A program made the position numbers and the translations under genes. Of a stretch of 64,000 bases of DNA, positions 43,429-52,102 are shown piece after piece. The first letter of the stretch is position 1, and each line of letters begins with the position of its first letter. A model generated the notes under the pieces. It searched no databases and was not told where the DNA came from. It worked only from the letters and a program-made list of their open reading frames with translations. This DNA comes from Sphingomonas sp. M1-B02 (GTDB lineage Bacteria; Pseudomonadota; Alphaproteobacteria; Sphingomonadales; Sphingomonadaceae): contig NZ_CP110679.1 of NCBI RefSeq assembly GCF_026167525.1, positions 62,001 to 126,000 on the forward strand. Direction: 5' to 3'.

Positions 43429-44796
43429 ATGGCAAAACCCCAGAAGCGCTATGTCTGCCAGGCCTGCGGCTCGGTTTCGTCCAAATGGGCGGGGCAGTGC
43501 GTCGATTGTTCGGACTGGAACACGCTGGTCGAGGATGCCGGGGCGACTGTGACGCCGTTCATGGCGCGGCACAACCTCCAGTCGGGCGGGCGCGCGATCC
43601 TGTTGTCGGACCTCAACACCGACATTGCCTTGCCCGATCGCCTGGCGACGGGGATCGCCGAGCTTGATCGGGCGCTGGGGGGCGGGTTCGTGGAAGGATC
43701 GGCGACTTTGATCGGCGGCGATCCGGGGATCGGCAAATCGACCCTGCTGCTGCAGGCGGCGGCGAAGATCTCGTTGCGCGGCGAAGCGGTCGCCTATGTC
43801 TCGGGCGAGGAAGCGGCGGACCAGGTAAGGCTGCGCGCGCGGCGGCTGGGGCTGGGCAATGCGCCGGTGCGGCTCGCGGCGGCGACTTCGGTGCGCGATA
43901 TTCTGACGACGCTGGGGGAGGGGCCGGCACCCGCGCTGGTGATCATCGATTCGATCCAGACGATGCATTCGGACCTGATCGAGGGCGCGCCGGGGACGGT
44001 GAGCCAGGTGCGGGCGAGCGCGGGCGAGCTGATCCGCTTCGCCAAGGAGCGGGGGACCGCGGTGGTGCTTGTGGGGCATGTCACCAAGGACGGCAGCATC
44101 GCCGGGCCGCGCGTGCTCGAGCATATGGTCGACACCGTCTTGGCCTTCGAGGGCGAGCGGAGCCACCAGTATCGGATCCTGCGTGCGGTGAAGAACCGCT
44201 TCGGCGGGACCGACGAGATCGGCGTGTTCGCGATGCAGACCGAGGGGCTGGCGGAGGTGGGCAATCCCTCGTCGCTGTTCCTGACCCAGCGCGACGAGAG
44301 CGTGACCGGCACGATCGTGTTCCCGGCGCTGGAGGGGACAAGGCCGGTGCTGGTCGAGGTGCAGGCGCTGACGGTGCGGCTGGCGTCGGGCGCGACGCCG
44401 CGGCGCGCGGTGGTGGGCTGGGACAGCGGGCGGCTGGCGATGGTGCTGGCGGTGCTGGAGGCGCGCTGCGGGCTGAGCTTTTCGGCCTGCGAAGTCTATC
44501 TCAACGTTTCGGGCGGCTACCGGGTGCAGGATCCGGCGGCGGACCTGGCGGTGGCGGCGGCCCTGGTCTCGGCGCTTGCCGAGCGGCCGCTGGCGGCGGA
44601 TGCGGTGGCGTTTGGCGAGATCGCGCTATCGGGTGAAGTGCGGCCGGTGGCGCACGGCGCGCTGCGCTGTCGCGAGGCGGCCAAGTTGGGTTTCGGGCGC
44701 GCGCTGGCGCCCGCCGCGCAGGCCGACGCGGGCGGGCTCCAGCTGGCGGGGTTTCGCAATTTGGGGGCGTTCGTGGATCATCTGCTGGGGCGGTGA
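43429..44796 (+). CDS. radA: DNA repair protein RadA
   Basis: A 455-residue RadA/Sms protein, a RecA-like helicase that helps branch migration in recombinational repair. N-terminal zinc finger (CQACG and CVDC), Walker A GGDPGIGKST near residue 100, the family KNRFG motif near 262 and a Lon-protease-like C-terminal domain (LEARCGLSFSACEVYLNVSG; LSGEVRPV). Length is normal. It follows the Sel1 protein gene after 37 bases. Confidence 0.96.
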   Translation: MAKPQKRYVCQACGSVSSKWAGQCVDCSDWNTLVEDAGATVTPFMARHNLQSGGRAILLSDLNTDIALPDRLATGIAELDRALGGGFVEGSATLIGGDPGIGKSTLLLQAAAKISLRGEAVAYVSGEEAADQVRLRARRLGLGNAPVRLAAATSVRDILTTLGEGPAPALVIIDSIQTMHSDLIEGAPGTVSQVRASAGELIRFAKERGTAVVLVGHVTKDGSIAGPRVLEHMVDTVLAFEGERSHQYRILRAVKNRFGGTDEIGVFAMQTEGLAEVGNPSSLFLTQRDESVTGTIVFPALEGTRPVLVEVQALTVRLASGATPRRAVVGWDSGRLAMVLAVLEARCGLSFSACEVYLNVSGGYRVQDPAADLAVAAALVSALAERPLAADAVAFGEIALSGEVRPVAHGALRCREAAKLGFGRALAPAAQADAGGLQLAGFRNLGAFVDHLLGR

Positions 44797-44815
44797 CCGG
44801 CACCGCCCCGCTGGA

Positions 44816-45307
44816 TTATCGCGGCGTGGCGGCGGCAGCCGGGGGCGTGCGAACCGGCGTATAGTGGGCGGAGGCCAGCTTCCAATCCGTCCCCGAACGA
44901 ATCGCCAGATAGGTCACCCGCACCGCGACGCTGCGGCTCGTGCCGTCGGGGAGCGGCACGTCGAAGCCCAGCCGCGCGATGATCGAGGCGGCGTTGCCAT
45001 AGTGGCGCACCAGCGGTTCGCTGAGCGCGGTGGTGGGAACGGCGCGCTTCTTGTCGGGCGCATAGAAGCCGATGAACTCGGCCTTCGGATCGACTTCGCC
45101 GACGGGCGAGATTTCGACATAATCGTCGGTGGTCAGATCCGACAGCCGCTTCTGATCGAAATTGGCTTGCGCATCGACAAAGCTGCGAGCCAGTGCCACG
45201 AGCGCGGCGTCGCTGGCATCTGCAGTCTGGACGGGCATCGCCTGGACCGTAGCGGGGAGCATCGCGGCCGCGGCGAGGGCGATTGCGAGGCGGTGTGAAC
45301 TCTTCAT
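44816..45307 (-). CDS. Exported DUF4440/SnoaL-like protein
   Basis: A 163-residue protein with a signal peptide (RLAIALAAAAMLPATVQA) and an NTF2-like fold of the DUF4440 kind: DAALVALARSFVDAQANFDQ, then DLTTDDYVEISPVGEVDPKAEFI and TDWKLASAHYTPV at the end. Function unknown; many such proteins are binding domains without catalysis. Divergent from cvpA. Confidence 0.8.
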   Translation of the reverse strand: MKSSHRLAIALAAAAMLPATVQAMPVQTADASDAALVALARSFVDAQANFDQKRLSDLTTDDYVEISPVGEVDPKAEFIGFYAPDKKRAVPTTALSEPLVRHYGNAASIIARLGFDVPLPDGTSRSVAVRVTYLAIRSGTDWKLASAHYTPVRTPPAAAATPR

Positions 45308-45384
45308 CGGGGGCAGGCTCCGTGCTCGGTCGTGGTTTCGTTAGGTGTGTTAGACGTGTATAGCGCGTGCGGGAGGGCTTTTCC

Positions 45385-45951
45385 ATGACTTTGACCGGAC
45401 TCGACATCATCGTGCTGCTCGTGATCGGCGGCGCCGCCGTGCTGGGCTTCCTGCGCGGGTTCGTGACCGAGGTTCTGGCGTTGCTCGCCTGGCTGCTGGT
45501 GGTGGTGGTGATCAAGCTGTTCCACACTTCCGCGGCCTATCATCTGGCCGGATTGGTGGGGACGGCGCAGGGCGGCGCGGTGCTCGCCTTGGCGATCCTG
45601 GCGGGGCTGACCTATTTCGGCGGCCGGCTGATCGCCAATGCGATCGGCTCCAGGACGCGCGAGAGCTTCCTCGGGCCGATCGACCGCGCACTGGGCTTTG
45701 GTTTCGGCGCGCTCAAGGGGCTGGTGCTGGTGAGCGTCGCCTTCCTGCTGCTGGTGTTGCTGTTCGACACCGTCGGCGGGGGCCCCGCGACGCGGCCCAA
45801 ATGGATCACGAGCAGTTCCACCTATCCGTTGCTCGACACGGGCAGCGCGACGATTGCGGATTTCGTCGATCGGCGGCGCAAGGGCGAGCCGGTGTTCGGG
45901 GAGCGGACCCGGGTGCGCAAGCCGGTGGGGAATTCGGTGGAGGCGGAATAG
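45385..45951 (+). CDS. cvpA: CvpA family membrane protein
   Basis: A 188-residue inner-membrane protein with four hydrophobic segments in the first 130 residues (LDIIVLLVIGGAAVLGFLRG; VLALLAWLLVVVVIKLF; AVLALAILAGLTYFGG; GFGALKGLVLVSVAFLLLVL) and a polar tail. CvpA proteins support colicin V production and envelope integrity in Escherichia coli. The ATG at 45385 has a GGGAGGG site in front. Confidence 0.88.
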   Translation: MTLTGLDIIVLLVIGGAAVLGFLRGFVTEVLALLAWLLVVVVIKLFHTSAAYHLAGLVGTAQGGAVLALAILAGLTYFGGRLIANAIGSRTRESFLGPIDRALGFGFGALKGLVLVSVAFLLLVLLFDTVGGGPATRPKWITSSSTYPLLDTGSATIADFVDRRRKGEPVFGERTRVRKPVGNSVEAE

Positions 45952-45953
45952 GT

Positions 45954-45976
45954 ATCCTCCCCGTACAGGGGAGGAT
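45954..45976. terminator. Hairpin after cvpA
   Basis: ATCCTCCCC (45954-45962), loop GTACA, GGGGAGGAT (45968-45976), perfect 9-bp stem. There is only a short T-poor tail, so it may be an intergenic repeat that works as a weak terminator; a similar hairpin is at 35935-35959. Confidence 0.55.
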
Positions 45977-46018
45977 TAGGGGTCGCACTTCGGCCTGCGG
46001 ACCCTTAAGTCTGACGCG

Positions 46019-46438
46019 ATGAACGCGCCGCTCTACAACACCCAGATCCTGCGGCTGGCCGCGTCGATCCCCTATCACGAGCGGCTGGCCGCGCCCGATG
46101 CGACTTCGGAGAAGCGTTCGCCGGTGTGCGGCAGCCGGGTGACGGTGGATGTCGAGATGGCGGACGGGCGGGTCGCCGCGGTGGGAATGCTGGTGCGGGC
46201 CTGCGCGCTGGGACAGGCCTCGGCCTCGCTGATGGCGATGCATGTCGTCGGGCGTTCCGCTGACGAACTGGCAGCGGCGCGCGATGCATTGGCGGCCTGG
46301 CTGGCGGGCGAGGGCGACATGCCCGACTGGCCGGGGCTCGAAATTTTCGCGCCGGCGCTGCCGCATCGCGGGCGACATGCCTCGATACGGCTGGCGTTCG
46401 AGGCGGCGGCCGAAGCGGCGGCGGGGGGCGAGCGCTGA
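46019..46438 (+). CDS. Iron-sulfur cluster assembly scaffold-like protein (IscU/NifU N-terminal type)
   Basis: A 139-residue protein of the IscU/NifU-N fold. Two cluster-ligand positions are present, C37 (SPVCGSR) and C62 (VRACALGQASAS), but the third Cys of canonical IscU (near the C-terminus) is missing, so it may be a divergent or partial scaffold, or a SufU-like helper. Its stop overlaps the start of the antiporter gene (TGATG), which suggests co-translation with it. Confidence 0.8.
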   Translation: MNAPLYNTQILRLAASIPYHERLAAPDATSEKRSPVCGSRVTVDVEMADGRVAAVGMLVRACALGQASASLMAMHVVGRSADELAAARDALAAWLAGEGDMPDWPGLEIFAPALPHRGRHASIRLAFEAAAEAAAGGER

Positions 46439-48219
46439 TGGAAGACCATGCCGAAGTCTCGATCCTCCACGACGCCGTGCCGCTGCTTGGATTTGCGCTG
46501 ATCTTCGTCCTGATCTTCCGCCGGCTCGGGCTCGGTGCGACGTTGGGCTTCCTGGTAGCGGGCGCGGTGGTCGGGCCGCAGGTGCTGGGGCTGGTCGGCG
46601 ACGCCGAGGGCAAGCTGGGCATCGCCGAACTGGGCATCGCCTTGCTGCTGTTCCTCGTCGGGCTCGAACTGAGCCCGAGCCGCTTGTGGCGGATGAAGCG
46701 CGACATCTTCGGGCTTGGGCTACTGCAGGTGACGATCTGCGGCATCGCGCTGGCGGCGATCGTCTGGACCGCGACGCAATTCTCGCTCGGGGCGGCGCTC
46801 GCCCTGGGGCTGCCGCTGGCGCTTTCCTCGACCGCGCAGGTTCTGCCGATGCTGCAATCGGCTGGGCGGCTGCGCACCGATTTCGGCGAGCGCGCCTTCG
46901 CGATCCTGCTGTTCCAGGATCTGTCGCTGGTGCCGCTGATCACGATCGTCGCGGCGATGTCGCGCAATCCGGCCGATGTCGGCGGGCCGCCGGGGTGGCT
47001 GCTGGGGCTTTACACCGTGGCGGCGATCGTCGGTCTGGTGCTGGCGGGGCGCTATCTGTTGCGGCCCTTCTTCCGGCTGATCGGCAATCTGGGCGAGCGC
47101 GAGATGTTCGTCTTCGCCGGGCTGTTCGCGGTGATCGCCAGCGCGGCGGTGATGGAATCGCTGGGGCTCTCGGCGGCGCTGGGCGCGTTCATCGCCGGGG
47201 TGATGCTCGCGGACTCGCCCTATCGGCATGAATTGGAGGCCGATGTCGAGCCGTTTCGCGCGATCCTGCTCGGGCTGTTCTTCCTTGCGGTCGGCATGAC
47301 GCTGGACCTGGGCGCGATCGCCGAGCGTCCTTTCTTCGTGGCGGCGATGGCGGCGGCGCTGATCGCAACCAAGACTGCCTTGATCATGGGGCTGGGCGTG
47401 CTGTTCGGGCTCAAGCCGCGCCAGGCTTTCGCGATGGGCCTGATTCTCAGCCAGGGCGGCGAGTTCGGCTTCGTGCTGTTCGCGCAGGCGCAGGCGGGCC
47501 TGCTGATCGAAAGCGAAGCGGCGAGCCTGTTCGGCGCGATCGTCACGGTTTCGATGGCGACCACGCCGTTCCTGATGATGCTCACCAAGCGGCTGCGCGC
47601 CGATCCCGCGCCGAGCACCGACGGGGTTGAGGAGCCGCGCCAGGACGGCAGCAACGCGATCGTCGTCGGCTATGGCCGTTTCGGGCAGACGGTGGCGCAG
47701 ATGCTGATCGGGCAGGGCATTCCGGTGACGATCGTCGATACCGATGTCGAGATGATCCAGACCGCGGGCGATTTCGGGATGAAGGTCTATTATGGCGACG
47801 GCACCCGAATCGACCTGCTGCGCCAGGCCGGCGCCGAGCATGCCGAGCTTTTGCTGTTCTGCCAGGATGGCGACGGGCTCGATACCGAGCGGCTCGAGGG
47901 CATCCACCACAGCTTCCCCGATGCGACGATTTTCGTACGCGCCTATGACCGGCGCTCGGTGATGAAGATGAAGGGCGCGCCGATCGCTGGCGCGGTGCGC
48001 GAGCTGTTGGAGAGCGCGATCGTGATGGCGCGGCGGGCGATGCAGGCAGTGGGCGTCGACGAGACCCAGATCGGCAAGACCGAAGCCGAATATCGCCAGC
48101 GCGATTATGAGCGGCTGAAGGTGCAGCGCGAGACGGGCGACCTGCGCGCAGGCATCGACGGCATCTTTACCCAGGCGGGGCAGGCGGCGGCTGCGGGAAC
48201 GGACCTGGAGAAGCAATGA
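46438..48219 (+). CDS. Kef-type cation/proton antiporter (CPA2 family) with RCK domain
   Basis: A 593-residue membrane protein. Residues 1-380 form the CPA2 exchanger with 11-12 helices (LGIALLLFLVGLELSPSRLW; LSSTAQVLPML; AILLFQDLSLVPL with the ion-binding QD). From about 400 a TrkA-N/RCK domain follows (IVVGYGRFGQTVAQML, then VYYGDGTRIDLLRQAGAE), which in KefB/KefC binds NAD(H) and glutathione adducts. It probably exports K+ under electrophile stress; the ancillary KefF/G is not next to it. Confidence 0.92.
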   Translation: MEDHAEVSILHDAVPLLGFALIFVLIFRRLGLGATLGFLVAGAVVGPQVLGLVGDAEGKLGIAELGIALLLFLVGLELSPSRLWRMKRDIFGLGLLQVTICGIALAAIVWTATQFSLGAALALGLPLALSSTAQVLPMLQSAGRLRTDFGERAFAILLFQDLSLVPLITIVAAMSRNPADVGGPPGWLLGLYTVAAIVGLVLAGRYLLRPFFRLIGNLGEREMFVFAGLFAVIASAAVMESLGLSAALGAFIAGVMLADSPYRHELEADVEPFRAILLGLFFLAVGMTLDLGAIAERPFFVAAMAAALIATKTALIMGLGVLFGLKPRQAFAMGLILSQGGEFGFVLFAQAQAGLLIESEAASLFGAIVTVSMATTPFLMMLTKRLRADPAPSTDGVEEPRQDGSNAIVVGYGRFGQTVAQMLIGQGIPVTIVDTDVEMIQTAGDFGMKVYYGDGTRIDLLRQAGAEHAELLLFCQDGDGLDTERLEGIHHSFPDATIFVRAYDRRSVMKMKGAPIAGAVRELLESAIVMARRAMQAVGVDETQIGKTEAEYRQRDYERLKVQRETGDLRAGIDGIFTQAGQAAAAGTDLEKQ

Positions 48220-48551
48220 GACTGGTCTCGATGCTCGCCGCGCTGTCCGGCGCGTTGGCGGTGGCGATGGGTGCGTTCGCCGCGCATGGCGCCGAGGGGC
48301 AGGCGGCGGAGTGGCTCAGGACCGGGGGGCAGTATCAGCTGATCCATGCCGTGGCGGCGCTGATTGCGGTGCGGATGCAGGCGCGGGGGCCGGCCTGGTT
48401 GTTCGTGGGCGGCGGGGCGGTGTTCGCGGGGACGTTATATGCGATGGGGCTTGGGGCGCCGACCTGGCTCGGGGCGGTGACGCCGGTCGGGGGCGTGGGG
48501 TTGATCCTGGGGTGGTTGTGGTTGGCTTGGGCTTCGTGGGGGAAGCGCTAG
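48216..48551 (+). CDS. DUF423 family membrane protein
   Basis: A 111-residue protein with four hydrophobic segments and the family marks ALSGALAVAMGAFAAHG at the N-terminus, YQLIHAVAALI in the middle and TPVGGVGLILGWLWLAW at the end. Function unknown. It overlaps the stop of the Kef gene (ATGA), so it belongs to the same transcript. Confidence 0.88.
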   Translation: MRLVSMLAALSGALAVAMGAFAAHGAEGQAAEWLRTGGQYQLIHAVAALIAVRMQARGPAWLFVGGGAVFAGTLYAMGLGAPTWLGAVTPVGGVGLILGWLWLAWASWGKR

Positions 48552-48561
48552 CCCCCTTCTT

Positions 48562-48673
48562 CGTCACCCCCGCGAAGGCGGGGGCCCATCTCCCGCCCGC
48601 GCTTCGGCTACCACCGCTGTTGTCCTTCCCGGCTTCTCTCCGAAATGGGCCCCGGCCTTCGCCGGGGTGACGG
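48562..48673. repeat. Dispersed GC-rich inverted-repeat element, copy 2
   Basis: Arms at 48562-48589 and 48645-48673 pair around CGAAGGCGGGGGCCCAT and ATGGGCCCCGGCCTTCG. It fills the gap between two convergent genes and could end transcription from both sides. Same family as 12685-12785 and 63135-63236. Confidence 0.75.
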
Positions 48674-48690
48674 ATAGGGCGGGACTGCGC

Positions 48691-50562
48691 CTACTTCGCG
48701 GTGACGATCTTCTCGATCTGCGCAGCGGTGCTGGGATGATAGGTGCCGCGCGCTTTCTCGAACAGGTCGCGCGCGATCGGGCGGCCCCAGTCGCCCTGGG
48801 CCATCAGCGCCTCGTAGATCGGGCGGATCAGCAGGCCGCGGCCGACGCTGGTGGCGAAGGCGCGGATCGATGGGAGCGCGGGTTCGTAGCGATTGGCGAT
48901 GGCGAGTTCCGCCCAGGCCGAGCGGACATAGGCGTTCGACGAGGCGGACAGGCCGAGCGTGTCGTCCAGCTCCTTGAGCCGCGCCGGGGTCTGCTGGCGG
49001 GGGAGGCCGTTGAGGAAGCGCAGCCATTGCTGGGTGGCCCAGCCTTGGGTGTTCACCGCCGAGACCGGACCGCCGGCTTTCACCGCGGCAAGCAGACCGT
49101 CGACCTGCGCCAGCGTCGCCGAAGTCACGTGAACGGCGTTTTCGGGGAGGCCGGGCTGATAGGTCCAGCGATCGAGCTGGAGCTTCGCCTCGAGCGCCTT
49201 GTCGCTTTTGATGAGGTTCTTGCGGATGTCTGCCAGGAAGCCCGCGCTGGTCTGCGGCTGGAAGGCGTGGCGATCAAAATAGGAGCGGAGATAGGCGTCG
49301 AAAGCGGGGCGGCCGACCGCGACTTCGATCGTGCGCAGGAAGACCGAGCCCTTGAAATAATCGAGCTGGCCCGCGGTCGCGCCGGGATCGCCGTGGAGGC
49401 GGGTGGTGGGGGCATTGTCGCCGCCTGCTTCCTTTATGTCCTTGACCAGCCCGTCCCAATCGAGATCGGCGTAGAGCGCGGCGCGCTCCTTGCCATAGAC
49501 CGCTTCCATGATGCGGTTCTCGAAATAGGTGGTGAACCCCTCGTTGAGCCAGCTGTCCGACCAGGTGGCGTTGGTGACGAGATTGCCCGACCAGCTGTGC
49601 GCGAGCTCGTGCGCGACGACATCGGTGTTCGAACGGTCGCCGGTGATGATCGTCGGGGTGAGGAAAGTGAGCGTGGGGTTTTCCATGCCGCCGAACGGGA
49701 AGCTGGGGGGCAGGATCAGCATGTCGTAGCGGCCCCAGCGATAGGGGCCGTAGAGCGCCTGCGCCGCGTCGATCATCTTCTCGACATCGGCGACTTCGTC
49801 CGCGGCGGCATCGACCATGCTCGGCTCGGACCAGACGCCCGAGCGGGGGCCGGTCGCCTTGAAGGCGAGATCGCCGACCGCGAAGGCGATCAGATAGGGC
49901 GGGACCGGCTTGTCCATGCGATAGGTGAAGACGCCGGGGGTGGGGCTGGGGGGCTCGACATACTCGCCGCTCATCACCGCGCGGAGGTTTTGCGGCACGC
50001 GCAGCGTGGCGCTCCAGGTCTGGCGGATGCCGGGGCTGTCCTGGGTGGGGATCCAGCTGCGATTGTTGATCGGCTGGCCCTGGCTGAACAGATAGGGCGA
50101 TTTCTTGCCGGCGGTGAGCGCGGGCGGGAGCCATTGCAGCGCGGTGGCGCCTGGCCTGGTCGTGTAGCGTATCTCGATGCGACGGGCGGTGCCGAGCTGG
50201 ACCGTGAGGGCCTGGCCGAGCTCGGGATCGTCGGCGCCCAGCGACCATTGGAGCGGCTTGCCTTTGGCGTCGGTGATCGCGGCGATGTCGAGATCGTCGA
50301 CGTCGAGGATGATTTCCTTCGCGCCGGGCGCGGCGAGGATATCGAGCGCGGCCTTGCCGGTGAGCGTCTTCGCGGCGAAATCGGCGGTCAGGTCGAGATC
50401 GACATGGGTGACGCGGGCGATTTCGGGCCGGGCGTGGGTCCAGACGTCCTTTGCCTCGGGGGTGGTGAGGATCGGGGCGGGCTTCGCGACCTGCTGGGCG
50501 GCGGCGGGGGCGGTCATGGCAAGGAGCGAGACGGCGGCAAGAGCGGTGTGAAGGGTTCGCAT
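48691..50562 (-). CDS. Exported M1-family aminopeptidase
   Basis: A 623-residue zinc aminopeptidase with a signal peptide (ALAAVSLLAMTAPAAAQ). The exopeptidase motif is FGGMEN, the zinc site HELAHSW with the third ligand Glu in WLNEGFTTYFE, and the C-terminal helical domain resembles that of leukotriene A4 hydrolase-type M1 enzymes. It would cleave N-terminal residues from peptides in the periplasm. The ATG at 50562 is chosen for the signal peptide. Confidence 0.94.
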   Translation of the reverse strand: MRTLHTALAAVSLLAMTAPAAAQQVAKPAPILTTPEAKDVWTHARPEIARVTHVDLDLTADFAAKTLTGKAALDILAAPGAKEIILDVDDLDIAAITDAKGKPLQWSLGADDPELGQALTVQLGTARRIEIRYTTRPGATALQWLPPALTAGKKSPYLFSQGQPINNRSWIPTQDSPGIRQTWSATLRVPQNLRAVMSGEYVEPPSPTPGVFTYRMDKPVPPYLIAFAVGDLAFKATGPRSGVWSEPSMVDAAADEVADVEKMIDAAQALYGPYRWGRYDMLILPPSFPFGGMENPTLTFLTPTIITGDRSNTDVVAHELAHSWSGNLVTNATWSDSWLNEGFTTYFENRIMEAVYGKERAALYADLDWDGLVKDIKEAGGDNAPTTRLHGDPGATAGQLDYFKGSVFLRTIEVAVGRPAFDAYLRSYFDRHAFQPQTSAGFLADIRKNLIKSDKALEAKLQLDRWTYQPGLPENAVHVTSATLAQVDGLLAAVKAGGPVSAVNTQGWATQQWLRFLNGLPRQQTPARLKELDDTLGLSASSNAYVRSAWAELAIANRYEPALPSIRAFATSVGRGLLIRPIYEALMAQGDWGRPIARDLFEKARGTYHPSTAAQIEKIVTAK

Positions 50563-50913
50563 AGGGGCACTGCTATGCGCATCCCCGCTGAACGGCAACT
50601 GACGCTGGGTGCGGCGGCGCGGCGATTCGGAGCGCTTAGCTTCCCACTTTTCCCGCGAATCGTGATGTTTCGTTGCGCAGCTGGGTAACGTTGTTGCGTC
50701 GAGGGCGAAGCGTGGGCGTGGCGAGCGTAGGAACATATAAGGAACATGACACATTTCGGCGCTGTAGGAAAGGCTTTCAGGGCACCTCCGAAGGCCAGTG
50801 GGACAGGCAGCTAAGGACCCAGACGTGGACGTTCCAGACCAGCTTTCAGCTTCCTGATTGCAGACGCTCGTTCAACAACGCAGCATGCACTCGAAGTGAA
50901 GGGCGGTCACACG
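50563..50913. other. Gene-free stretch with a possible SOS-type box
   Basis: No credible gene. At 50731-50745 is GAAC, seven bases, GAAC, the pattern of the alphaproteobacterial LexA box, but one such match per window is expected by chance. A 22-codon frame starts right after it (ATG 50746) with little support. Confidence 0.4.
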
Positions 50914-51383
50914 ATGTCAATAATCCCGATGAATGGACAAGCGACGCGGCGGTCGCCCTTATTGTTGCTGGCGGCGCTCTGCTCAGGTGCTTCCTCGCCT
51001 ACGCAAGACGAGCCCCTACATTGCCATCAGATGGGGCCTTACATCGTGTTTTTTAATCGGACTCGGCGGAGCTGTCGCGAGAGGCGAAACGCACATTAGA
51101 CTTCGTCATCAAAGCCAATGAGAGCGCATGTTCGTTGCCGATGGGGTGGCTAGTGGGGCATACCGACACGCGCGAGAGCCCTAGCCTCGCGAGCACACGG
51201 ACCGGAGCGATCTGGCATTATCTACGAACGCACGGATGGCGCATCGAGGCAGTCGGATCGAAAGGCTATGGCGCGAGCCGACCTCGTATCGCCACACCGC
51301 CTGGTGTGAGCGAACGGCAAAACCGTCGCGTGGAAATCTTCTATTCGACAGCAGACGGCCCGGGCAAATTGAGGCTGCTATAG
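50914..51383 (+). pseudogene. OmpA-family protein, frameshifted
   Basis: The N-terminal frame (MSIIPMNGQATRRSPLLLLA, then GPYIVFF) ends soon after a run of six T at 51049-51054. In another frame the sequence goes on as SDSAELSREAKRTLDFVIKA, VGHTDTRES, VGSKGYGASRP and VSERQNRRVEI, a complete OmpA-like peptidoglycan-binding domain. Joining the parts needs one extra base at the T-run, giving FFNSDSAEL, which fits the family. So this is either a recent frameshift or a sequencing error. An intact product would be a small exported OmpA-domain protein of about 155 residues. Confidence 0.75.
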
Positions 51384-51410
51384 TGGCGGTTATCACATGT
51401 CCCTCGCTAC

Positions 51411-51450
51411 AAGCCGCCAGTCGCTTAACCACCCACTTTCAGCCATCTGG
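51411..51450. repeat. Short intergenic repeat unit, copy 1
   Basis: Contains GTCGCTTAACCACCCACTTTC; related to units at 51991-52017 and 52616-52653. Consensus is roughly GTCSGCTAACCACCCAATTTC. It lies just after the OmpA-family relic. Confidence 0.5.
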
Positions 51451-51506
51451 CTCTGAGCGCGTCGCGCTCGAAGCCGCCAGACCGGAAACGACCCGCTTGC
51501 GCACGT

Positions 51507-51968
51507 TCAAGTCACAGGCTGGCACTGGATCGTGATGCGGCTGTGGCCACCCCTACGCCCCGGCGGCAAGCGGGGGATAGACCAAAGGTCGTTGGGGGCA
51601 GAGCGTCGAAACCTCGCCACACACGCCAACCTGTCTGGAGCGGTTTCACCGAGATACGTTGCGACTCCGCCATCTCGCAAGAGTCCGAACTGACAACGAA
51701 GCAGTGTCGGGCCGCCGCTGCAAAGCAAGTTTTGGATGTGCTGTTGAGGCGCATTGTCGACATCGCGACCTGCATTTGCCCATCGAGCGGCGAGCTCGTT
51801 TCCGTTTCCGATCATCGCGTTCGATTGAAGGTCGCTCCAGATTGCTGCGCGAAGTTGCCTTGCATACTCTTCTGCGGGAGGAGCCATCTTGACACGTTCG
51901 ATCGGCGAGACCGCGCATCCAGACGTAAGGGCCGACGCGAAAGCGAGATGAATGAAAGTGCGCCTCAT
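51507..51968 (-). CDS. Small hypothetical lipoprotein
   Basis: A 153-residue protein with a lipoprotein-like N-terminus (IHLAFASALTSGC). The mature part has two Cys 10 residues apart in LLCSGG and LLRCQFG that could form a disulfide. The lipobox is not ideal because Thr is at -3. No family recognised. It is flanked by copies of a short intergenic repeat and is possibly accessory DNA. Confidence 0.55.
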   Translation of the reverse strand: MRRTFIHLAFASALTSGCAVSPIERVKMAPPAEEYARQLRAAIWSDLQSNAMIGNGNELAARWANAGRDVDNAPQQHIQNLLCSGGPTLLRCQFGLLRDGGVATYLGETAPDRLACVARFRRSAPNDLWSIPRLPPGRRGGHSRITIQCQPVT

Positions 51969-51990
51969 TGCATCGGTGTAGCCGATCGAT

Positions 51991-52017
51991 GTCCGCTAGC
52001 CACCCAATCTCGGACAT
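51991..52017. repeat. Short intergenic repeat unit, copy 2
   Basis: GTCCGCTAGCCACCCAATCT followed by CGGACAT. Related to the units at 51411 and 52616. It lies upstream of the lipoprotein gene. Confidence 0.5.
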
Positions 52018-52102
52018 CGGGACGCGCGACAGCCCTGACTGAAAGCGGACGGGCAGGAAACGACCCAGCGCTAGTCGTTCGGTCGCCTGCGCTGAATACC
52101 TA

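Noticed and set aside
51135..51383. A separate 82-residue OmpA-like gene
   Set aside because: Its start is inside the OmpA domain and the upstream half is readable in another frame, so it is part of the broken gene at 50914-51383.
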